This document shows positions 8,988 to 15,277 of a stretch of 64,000 bases of DNA, one piece after another (the stretch's first letter is position 1; every line of letters begins with the position of its first letter). A program made the position numbers and the translations under genes. Source of the DNA: JALSHZ01 sp964614535 (GTDB lineage: Bacteria > Pseudomonadota > Gammaproteobacteria > UWMA-0217); contig CAZTOZ010000061.1 of the NCBI GenBank assembly GCA_964614535.1, positions 1-64,000 of the forward strand. Direction: 5' to 3'. The notes beneath the pieces were generated by a model that was given only the letters and a program-made list of their open reading frames with translations, searched no databases and was not told the origin of the DNA.

Positions 8988-9007
8988 GCATATTGTTGCG
9001 AATATGC
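8988..9007. promoter_or_regulatory. Inverted repeat between leuA and the Lrp/AsnC gene
   Basis: Arms GCATATT (8988-8994) and AATATGC (9001-9007) with a 6-base spacer lie in the AT-rich 147-bp divergent region. The position suits an operator for the adjacent Lrp-type regulator acting on leuA, on itself, or both. The link is inferred from position alone. Confidence 0.45.
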
Positions 9008-9080
9008 CTTGGAATTCGGCATCAAAGGGATGATAATTTCGAGATCAACCAGTTGAACGACAGAATATTTCTCATTGCCA

Positions 9081-9554
9081 ATGGAACTCGACCGCTACGA
9101 CCGCCGCATCCTCGACATCCTCCAACGCGATGGCCGCATCAGCAATCAGGCGCTGGCCGACCGCATCGGCCTCTCCCCCTCCCCCTCGCTGCGGCGTGTC
9201 AAGGCGCTGGAGACGGCGGGCATCATCCTCGGCTACCACGCCGAGCTGGACGCGCGAAAACTCGGCTACCGGCTGATGGCACTGATCCACATTTCGATGG
9301 AGCGCCACACCGCCGAACAGTTCGACGCTTTCGAAGCGGCCATCGAACGGCTGCCGGAGGTGCAGGAGTGCCTGCTGATCACCGGGCAGGAGGCCGACTA
9401 CCAGCTCAAGGTGGTGGTCCAAGACATGGACGCCTATCAGGATCTGTTGCTCAACCGCATCACCCGTATCCCCGGCGTCACCGGCGTCCACTCCAGCTTC
9501 GTGCTGCGACGGGTCGTCGATCACCGCCGGATTCCGGTCGCCACCCCCTCCTGA
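9081..9554 (+). CDS. Lrp/AsnC-family transcriptional regulator
   Basis: A 157-residue Lrp-type regulator: N-terminal helix-turn-helix (about 4-63, with DRRILDILQRDGRISNQALA and the recognition segment GLSPSPSLRRVKALE) and a C-terminal RAM ligand-binding domain (about 68-150). These proteins form octamers and sense amino acids. ATG 9081 is used; a TTG six bases upstream lacks a better ribosome site. The Shine-Dalgarno is weak for either. It is divergent from leuA, so leucine-responsive control of leuA is a natural hypothesis. The ligand cannot be read from the sequence. Confidence 0.9.
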   Translation: MELDRYDRRILDILQRDGRISNQALADRIGLSPSPSLRRVKALETAGIILGYHAELDARKLGYRLMALIHISMERHTAEQFDAFEAAIERLPEVQECLLITGQEADYQLKVVVQDMDAYQDLLLNRITRIPGVTGVHSSFVLRRVVDHRRIPVATPS

Positions 9555-9615
9555 CCGGGTCTGCTACACTCTGGCCAGCGTCGGGCCCCTCTCGACAGTA
9601 CCGTCACGAAATGCC

Positions 9616-10011
9616 ATGAAATACCTTCACACCATGATCCGCGTCGGTGATCTCGATCGATCCATCGACTTCTACGTCAATGTGCTCGGCTTTCGCGAGC
9701 TGCGGCGCAAGGACTACCCCGACGGCAAGTTCACGCTGGCTTTTCTGCAGGCGCCGGGCGACGACGGTGACGATGCACCGATGCTGGAGCTGACCTACAA
9801 CTGGGGGGTGGCGCACTACGATCTCGGCAATGGCTATGGCCATGTCGCCTACCGGGTGACCTCCATCGACGCCATTGGCAGGGCGCTCGAAAAGGCCGGG
9901 CTGGGTTTCTCATGGGGCCCCGGCTCGACGCCGGATGGTCGTAAGAGAATGGCGTTCATCGACGATCCCGATGGCTACAAGATCGAGCTGATCGAATCAA
10001 TGGCCGATTGA
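9616..10011 (+). CDS. gloA: Lactoylglutathione lyase (glyoxalase I)
   Basis: A 131-residue glyoxalase I, which isomerises the methylglyoxal-glutathione hemithioacetal to S-lactoylglutathione in the cytosol. Metal ligands align with the E. coli Ni enzyme: His5 (YLHTMIRVGDL), Glu58 (LELTYNWG), His76 (YGHVAYRV) and Glu124 (YKIELIE). Length is typical. It lies 61 bp after the Lrp-type gene on the same strand, so cotranscription is possible but not certain. It converges on cls, 82 bp away, where I see no convincing terminator. Confidence 0.95.
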   Translation: MKYLHTMIRVGDLDRSIDFYVNVLGFRELRRKDYPDGKFTLAFLQAPGDDGDDAPMLELTYNWGVAHYDLGNGYGHVAYRVTSIDAIGRALEKAGLGFSWGPGSTPDGRKRMAFIDDPDGYKIELIESMAD

Positions 10012-10093
10012 CGCGGGACTTTCGAGAGGGGGTGCCGGAGGTCGCGCGGCGATCTGTTTTCCGCCGGCTGTCGGGGTTTTCTCTTATGGCCGG

Positions 10094-11530
10094 CTACAGC
10101 AGCGGTGCCAACAGCCGGGCGATGCCCTCCAGCAGTTTCTGGCGCAGTGGAATCCGGCGACGGGCTTCCTCGGTGATCCGGCTCAGTCCGGCGATCTGAC
10201 GGGCGAAGTCTTCCCCGAGGCTGCGGTTGACCCGTCCGCTGAAGAAGAAGAGATTGGCCTCGAAATTGAGCCGGAAGCTGCGCTGGTCCATATTGGCCGA
10301 GCCCAGCGTCGCAAACCAGTCGTCGACGATGACCGCCTTGCCGTGGCGCATCACATTGAAGTCTTGATAGACCTTGACCCCGGCTTCGATCAGTTCGTCG
10401 ATGAAATAGTTGGCAGCGGCGGCCACGAGGCGGTGATCCGACTTTCCCGGGAGCAGCAGCCGTACATCGACGCCACGCAGCGCGGCGGTCTGCAATGCCA
10501 TCGACATCGCCTGGTCGGGGATGAAATAGGGGGTCTCGATCCAGACCCGTTCCCGAGCCAGGTTGATGGCGGCGAAGATCAGTGTCGGAATGGCACGCCA
10601 CTTCTCATCGGCCGGGCCGCTGGCCAGCAGTTGGGCATGGACCTCACCCGCCGGTGGCAGTTCGGGAAAGTAGCGTAGTGTCGCCAGATCCTCGCCGGTA
10701 CTGTGATACCAGTCCTGACTGAAGACCTCCTGAAAGCTGTTGACCACCGGCCCGACGACCCGGCAGTGCAGGTCTTTCCACGGCTCACCGATGCCGGCGT
10801 ATTCGTCACCGATGTTCATGCCGCCGGTAAAGCCGATGCCCCCATCGATGACGATGATCTTGCGGTGATTGCGATTGTTGATGGTGAGTTGACGCGACAG
10901 CGGACTCACCTTGAGGAACCACTCGACCTGTCCACCGACATCGAGCAGGGGCTGGAAGAAGCGCCGTCGGGTGCCGTAGGAGCCGACATCGTCGATCAGA
11001 ACCCGCACCTCGACACCCCGCTGGCGGGCCTCGACCAGCAGGTCGCGGATGCGCCGGCCGGTGCGATCGGGCGCCCAGATGTAGTAGAGCAGATGGATGT
11101 GGTCCTTTGCCTCGCGAATCGCCCGTTCGATGGCATCGAAGGTGGTCGGCCCGTCACGACAGATCGTCACCGCATTGCCCGCCAACGGCCCCTGCTCATC
11201 GAGATTGGCAGCGAGCCGGACGAGGCTGCCGATCCGCCCCTTGGCCCGCATGACCGGGTTGCGCCCGTGGGTCAGTGGCGCCAGCGCCGGCGCCAGCTTC
11301 TGCTCGATGCGGCGGCGCTTGCGGCGCCGCAACCGCAGGCGGGCGGTGCCAAACACCCAGAACGCCAACAGGCCCAGATAGGGCAGCAGGACGATGATGA
11401 TCACCCAGGCCAGGGTGGCCCCCGTCTCCCGCCGCTGCAGAATCACCTTTGGCAACAGCAGCCCGACGATCAGCGCATCGGCCAGCAGCCACCAGCCGGC
11501 ATGATCGATGAACCAGAGGTCGTGGAGCAT
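10094..11530 (-). CDS. cls: Cardiolipin synthase (phospholipase D family)
   Basis: A 478-residue inner-membrane enzyme that makes cardiolipin from two phosphatidylglycerols (ClsA type) or a related phosphatidyl transfer. Two N-terminal membrane helices (about 12-30 and 39-60) are followed by a basic stretch and two phospholipase D HKD motifs: His222/Lys224/Asp229 in NHRKIIVIDG and His396/Lys398/Asp403 in RHGKAVIVDD. The architecture matches ClsA in length and order. It lies 7 bp downstream of the soluble sensor-like gene on the same strand, suggesting cotranscription. Confidence 0.93.
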   Translation of the reverse strand: MLHDLWFIDHAGWWLLADALIVGLLLPKVILQRRETGATLAWVIIIVLLPYLGLLAFWVFGTARLRLRRRKRRRIEQKLAPALAPLTHGRNPVMRAKGRIGSLVRLAANLDEQGPLAGNAVTICRDGPTTFDAIERAIREAKDHIHLLYYIWAPDRTGRRIRDLLVEARQRGVEVRVLIDDVGSYGTRRRFFQPLLDVGGQVEWFLKVSPLSRQLTINNRNHRKIIVIDGGIGFTGGMNIGDEYAGIGEPWKDLHCRVVGPVVNSFQEVFSQDWYHSTGEDLATLRYFPELPPAGEVHAQLLASGPADEKWRAIPTLIFAAINLARERVWIETPYFIPDQAMSMALQTAALRGVDVRLLLPGKSDHRLVAAAANYFIDELIEAGVKVYQDFNVMRHGKAVIVDDWFATLGSANMDQRSFRLNFEANLFFFSGRVNRSLGEDFARQIAGLSRITEEARRRIPLRQKLLEGIARLLAPLL

Positions 11531-11537
11531 CGCGGGG

Positions 11538-12473
11538 TCAGAACCAGAAATCCGTCCCCTTGAGCAGAAACTCGGTATAGGGGATGTAGTGGGTACCGTC
11601 GCAGGAGAAGGTGAGGCTCACCATGCCGTTGAAGATGTTGATCGAACCGTTGCGCAGATAGAAGGTGGGATCGGACATGCGCAGATCACGCATGATGCCG
11701 AGAATGGCGGTGATGTCGTCCCGCGGGATCTCGGCGTTCATCGGATAGGGGTGCAGCGGAAACAGCAGACAGATGTCGGGATCGCTGAAGATCTCCTGGT
11801 CGAGAATGCGGTAGCGGTAGGGATCGTCCATCGTCCAGATGGTCGCCTGGCTGGACGAGAAGTGGATCGATGCCTGGAACACGCCACGATCGCTCATCAG
11901 CTCCTCGATGATCGACAGCGACTGCTCGATATGCTTGTCGAACCAGCTGTCGATGCGGCATTGCTGGAACACCTGACGGCGGATGGCGGGGTCCCCCTTG
12001 ATCTGCCGCCAGTACCCCGGCTCGTCGTAGAGCTCCGACGTGAATGGCAGGTCGCGCAGGTTGAAATCGGCACCGAGATAGCCCAGCAGCTCGTCACCAT
12101 CGTGGACCAGCTGCAATGCGGTGAGCGACGGCCGGCGCTCCCGCAGGCTGATGTAGGCATCGGAGAGCAGAAACCCCCAGCTCGGCATCGCCTCCTTCAT
12201 ATAGGGGCGATCGGTGCGGTCTCGCGCCATGTGCCCCGGCACGATGCCATCCTTGCCGACGTTGTCGCAGATCTGCACCCCGTTGGGGTCGAGACAGTAG
12301 AGAAAGGTACAGAACGGGATGCCGCCGAAACCGTCGATCAACACCCGCTCCAGCGCCGCCCGGTCGTGCCAGACCGGCACGCAGCGGGCCGCCAGGTCGG
12401 CCATCGGCTGGCGCAACTGCTCGGCCAGCTCCTTGCGTTGCAGATGAATCTTCTCCTTCCAGTTCGCCGACAT
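11538..12473 (-). CDS. Soluble PDC/Cache-type sensor domain protein, function unknown
   Basis: A 311-residue protein without signal peptide or membrane helix. Residues about 20-145 look like a PDC (Cache) ligand-binding fold: FLYCLDPNGVQICDNV (57-72), RDRTDRPYMKEA (84-95), FLLSDAYISL (101-110) and LGYLGADFNLRDLP (130-143), the usual strand-helix order ending in the ADF..RDL signature. The C-terminal half (about 150-311) resembles nothing I can name. Cache domains are normally periplasmic parts of receptors; a free cytosolic one is unusual. ATG 12473 is preceded by AAGGGA; an upstream in-frame ATG at 12560 would add a low-complexity leader. It sits between the sulfur-globule-like gene (183 bp upstream) and cls (7 bp downstream), all on the same strand. 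Confidence 0.6.
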   Translation of the reverse strand: MSANWKEKIHLQRKELAEQLRQPMADLAARCVPVWHDRAALERVLIDGFGGIPFCTFLYCLDPNGVQICDNVGKDGIVPGHMARDRTDRPYMKEAMPSWGFLLSDAYISLRERRPSLTALQLVHDGDELLGYLGADFNLRDLPFTSELYDEPGYWRQIKGDPAIRRQVFQQCRIDSWFDKHIEQSLSIIEELMSDRGVFQASIHFSSSQATIWTMDDPYRYRILDQEIFSDPDICLLFPLHPYPMNAEIPRDDITAILGIMRDLRMSDPTFYLRNGSINIFNGMVSLTFSCDGTHYIPYTEFLLKGTDFWF

Positions 12474-12618
12474 CGCATCCGATCCCTTCGTGGTGACAAC
12501 GGACCCATTATAGGAAGCGCCGGCCGATTCGTCGCCGCCTCCGTGAAAATGCCGGCGCAACCGCGCCGCATCGGATCGAACTCAACACCGGCCATCAGCC
12601 ATCACCGGTACCGGTGCC

Positions 12619-12653
12619 GGCGCTGACTCCGGCGAACCGGCAACGTCAGCGCC
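12619..12653 (-). terminator. Large 3' hairpin directly after the sulfur-globule-like gene
   Basis: Perfect 9-bp arms (12619-12627 with 12645-12653) enclose a second small CCGG-TTCG-CCGG stem-loop. The structure begins 3 bases after the stop codon of the gene on the minus strand. It has no U tract, so it may stabilise the mRNA 3' end or act with Rho rather than being a classical intrinsic terminator. Confidence 0.5.
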
Positions 12654-12656
12654 GCC

Positions 12657-13160
12657 TCAGTAGTATCCCGGCGCATACCCGTAGTAACCGTAGTAGCCGT
12701 TGTCGCCATAACCGTTACCGTACCCATGGCCGTCGTAGCCACTGTAGCCATGGCCCTGCCCGTCACCATAGCCATGGCCATCACCGTAGCCGTCTCCATA
12801 CCCGTGGGCAGTGCCATTGCCACGGCCATGACCGCGCGCCTTGCCCTTGAACTTGAAGCGGAAGGTCATCTCGCCATCGACCGCACCGTCGGCATCGGCA
12901 TCGGCGCGACCGTCACCCCGGCCGTTGCCACGGCTTGCGCCGTACCCCCGGCCATTGCCATACCCGTTGCCATAAGCATTGCCATCACTACGGCCATAGC
13001 CGTTGGCATCGCCATGGCCACGCCCATCGTGGTAGTAGCGGCTGTCGCCGCGGTCGTTGCCGAAGATATCGTCGAACATGTCGAAGGGGTTCCAGCTGGC
13101 CTGGGCCGAAGCGGTGACCGCAGTCAAAGCCGTCACCAGCGCAATCTTGGAGAATTTCAT
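12657..13160 (-). CDS. Secreted Gly/Tyr/Asn-rich protein, sulfur-globule-protein-like
   Basis: A 167-residue protein with a clear signal peptide (residues 1-21, ending ASAQA before SWNPF). The mature part starts SWNPFDMFDDIFGND, then Gly/Asn/Tyr/Asp-rich repeats of the GYGNGYG type, a short beta-prone block GEMTFRFKFKGKARGHGRG (about 95-115), and a final repeat tract ending in a Tyr-rich tail. Sulfur-globule proteins of purple sulfur bacteria (Sgp/CV family) show the same plan: signal peptide, aromatic WxPF..F..MFG start, an acidic F-x-F block and a GRGxGYGxG tail. They coat periplasmic sulfur globules. The assignment rests on composition and layout, which converge easily, so it is moderate. 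A consensus-like promoter lies upstream and a hairpin immediately downstream. Confidence 0.55.
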   Translation of the reverse strand: MKFSKIALVTALTAVTASAQASWNPFDMFDDIFGNDRGDSRYYHDGRGHGDANGYGRSDGNAYGNGYGNGRGYGASRGNGRGDGRADADADGAVDGEMTFRFKFKGKARGHGRGNGTAHGYGDGYGDGHGYGDGQGHGYSGYDGHGYGNGYGDNGYYGYYGYAPGYY

Positions 13161-13230
13161 GGCACTACACCTGTCTCAGAGTGGATTGTTGCGGGTCGGT
13201 TCGGCCGTCCCGCTCGTGTCTTGGAAAAAT

Positions 13231-13259
13231 AGAATATAAGGATATTCTAATATATACAA
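13231..13259 (-). promoter_or_regulatory. Promoter with overlapping palindrome for the sulfur-globule-like gene
   Basis: On the minus strand, TTGTAT (13254-13259) and TATTCT (13231-13236) are separated by exactly 17 bp, giving a good sigma-70 pair with a leader of roughly 60 bases. A perfect inverted repeat AGAATAT-N4-ATATTCT (13231-13248) covers the -10 element and spacer. A protein bound there would block RNA polymerase, so this looks like a repressor operator. Confidence 0.55.
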
Positions 13260-13260
13260 T

Positions 13261-13533
13261 GGATGGCATATTCTCCGCCTGATTCGAGATAAATCCCCCA
13301 ACCTATTGATTCAAAAAAACAGATCACCACTTTCCAACCGCCTACCCAAGGGTTTTCCCGGGGGCGGAGAACGATCAATCCGACGCCCCGGTCACCCTTT
13401 TCCTCGCCACGCGCCTGAATCCGATCACGGTAACGACGACCCGGGCCGGCCACGGCGGCTTGCTCGCGGGAAACCACGCAACGCCCTATAATCGATGGAC
13501 CTTTGGTTAGTCCGGACGGCAGGCCAACACCCC
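13261..13533. other. Divergent intergenic region with a TATAAT box before the protease gene
   Basis: The 373 bp between the sulfur-globule-like gene and the protease hold the promoter described for the former and, on the plus strand, a perfect TATAAT at 13487-13492, 41 bp before the protease ATG. No -35 with proper spacing is clear (TTGCTC at 13460-13465 is 21 bp away). A 76-codon minus-strand open frame (13247-13477) has no recognisable content or ribosome site and is not called. Confidence 0.5.
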
Positions 13534-15249
13534 ATGCGCAGATTTCGTTTCGCCATCATTGCCTTGCTGCTGGCACTCTCCCTACCCGCCCTCTCCGCGC
13601 CGACGATCCAGCCTCGCATCATCGGCGGCGTCGAAGCACCGCGCGACGACTGGCCCTACATGGCGGCACTGATGAACAAGATCCTCGGCATCACCGTCGC
13701 CGGCGCCAGCTACCAGGCCACCTACCTCATCGGTTCTCCCATCTACCTCTTTGCGGGGGCCCTGGTGGATTGCGGGCTGGCCAGCGAACCCTGCGCCGGG
13801 GTTCAGGGCGAGATCTGCCTGATCGCGCGTGGCAACAACACCTTTGCCGAGAAGGTGCGCAACTGTGCCGCCGGCGGCGGCGTCGGCGCCATCATCTACA
13901 ACAACGAGCCGGGCAATTTCCTCGGCACCCTGCAACGGGCCAAGACCACGATACCGGCCGTCAGCATCAGCCAGGAAGACGGGGCGGCATTGCTGCAACA
14001 CGTGGGCGAAAAGGCTTCGTTCGGCTACAGCAATCTGATCCCGACCGAAAGCTATTGCGGCGCCACCTGGATCGGCGACGTCTGGGTTCTGACCGCGGCG
14101 CACTGTGTCGCCGATATCGAACCCAAGGCCATCATGGTGAACATCGGCGCGCACGACCTGCGTTACGACCAGCGCAACGTGACCGGCGTCACCGAGATCC
14201 TGATTCACAGAAACTACGACCCGTACCGCATCAGCAACGACATCGCCCTGCTGCGGCTGCAACAGGCACCCGAAGGCATCGAACCGGTGGCGCTGGCCAG
14301 CGAAACCCAGCTCGACCGCGCCATTGCGGCCGGACGGCTGGTCTATATGCTCGGGCGTGGCCAGCAGGAGCCGGTCGCGCCCGGCGAGGATGCCCCCCCC
14401 ACGCCCGTGGTCTATGAACTCTACGAAGTCGCCGTGCCATTGGTGGACAACCAGACCTGCGCCGACGCCATCGATGCAGTGCTCTATCCCAACGGCGATA
14501 CGCACTCTGGCCTGGTCACCGACCAAATGGTCTGCGCCGGCCGTCCCGAGGGCAATGTCGGCACCTGTTTTGGCGACAGCGGCGGGCCGATGATCCTGTT
14601 CGAGAACGGGATTCCCTACCTGGGCGGCATCACCAGCTGGGGGATCGGCTGCGGCCAGCCGGGACTCTACGACGTCATGACCCGGGTCTCCGCCTACAAG
14701 CACGAGGTGGAGGCGGCGATCAAACTGCGGGAGAAGAGCGGTGTTGTCGGTTCGGGTGAATTCGGCGGCACCAACGACGACAGCACCGCCGGCTCAACGG
14801 AAGAGAAGCGCTCCGGCGGCGCGCTCTCCGGCTGGCTGCTGTTGCCGCTGTTGCTGCTCGCGGCGTTGCGTGGAGGGCGAATCCTGCCCTCGCTTGCCAT
14901 CGCGCTGGCCGCCCTGCCCGGCTGCCAGCCCATCGCCACCACCCTTGCCGCCGATACCCACCCCCCGATGGAAAAACTCGAACCCCTGCAAGCGATCGAT
15001 ATCGACCGTCACGGCGTCGAAATCACCGTAATCTCCACCGGGTGCACCGGCGCGGACGACTTCCGGCTGGCGCTGGAGGAGAACACCGACGACCACGCGA
15101 CACTGGCCATCTACCGCGTCCGACCCGACCACTGCCGCCGCGCACCGATGCCGGTCACGCTGCGGCTGCCATGGAGCAGCGAGACGCCTTTCCCGCAGAA
15201 ACGGCTGCGCATCGCCAACCCCATCTCCCCGCCGGCGGCGATCCGCTGA
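13534..15249 (+). CDS. Secreted trypsin-like (S1) protease with PA-like insert and C-terminal membrane/lipobox extension
   Basis: 571 residues. Signal peptide 1-22; mature start RIIGG (28-32), the usual trypsin activation site. Residues about 75-165 are an insert resembling a protease-associated domain (GEICLIARGNNTFAEKV, then VGAIIYNNEPGNF and TIPAVSISQEDGAALL), placed between the activation site and the catalytic His. Triad: His190 (TAAHC), Asp236 (SNDIALL), Ser349 (FGDSGGP). At 427-449 comes a Ser/Gly-Gly, hydrophobic, then Arg pattern typical of GlyGly-CTERM tails, normally the extreme C-terminus. Here the frame continues with a second hydrophobic stretch ending in a lipobox-like ALPGC (Cys464) and a 107-residue soluble domain. 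ATG 13534 is chosen because it begins the signal peptide; a TATAAT lies 41 bp upstream. It converges on glgX. Confidence 0.85.
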   Translation: MRRFRFAIIALLLALSLPALSAPTIQPRIIGGVEAPRDDWPYMAALMNKILGITVAGASYQATYLIGSPIYLFAGALVDCGLASEPCAGVQGEICLIARGNNTFAEKVRNCAAGGGVGAIIYNNEPGNFLGTLQRAKTTIPAVSISQEDGAALLQHVGEKASFGYSNLIPTESYCGATWIGDVWVLTAAHCVADIEPKAIMVNIGAHDLRYDQRNVTGVTEILIHRNYDPYRISNDIALLRLQQAPEGIEPVALASETQLDRAIAAGRLVYMLGRGQQEPVAPGEDAPPTPVVYELYEVAVPLVDNQTCADAIDAVLYPNGDTHSGLVTDQMVCAGRPEGNVGTCFGDSGGPMILFENGIPYLGGITSWGIGCGQPGLYDVMTRVSAYKHEVEAAIKLREKSGVVGSGEFGGTNDDSTAGSTEEKRSGGALSGWLLLPLLLLAALRGGRILPSLAIALAALPGCQPIATTLAADTHPPMEKLEPLQAIDIDRHGVEITVISTGCTGADDFRLALEENTDDHATLAIYRVRPDHCRRAPMPVTLRLPWSSETPFPQKRLRIANPISPPAAIR

Positions 15250-15277
15250 TCTTGCGGGCGCCACCGCCCCGACCCGC

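Noticed and set aside
12690..13030. Regularly spaced short repeats suggestive of a CRISPR array
   Set aside because: The periodicity is 6 to 12 bp and in frame with Gly-Tyr/Asn codons; it is coding repeat, not 28-36 bp repeats with unique spacers.
12726..13232. A plus-strand frame with Ala/Val/Ile-rich pseudo-membrane segments opposite the sulfur-globule-like gene
   Set aside because: The hydrophobic look comes from reading the Gly/Tyr-codon repeats backwards; there is no ribosome site and the minus-strand gene has signal peptide, promoter and stop hairpin.
13247..13477. A 76-codon minus-strand frame upstream of the sulfur-globule-like promoter
   Set aside because: No ribosome site, no recognisable content, and it runs into the promoter region of the neighbouring gene.
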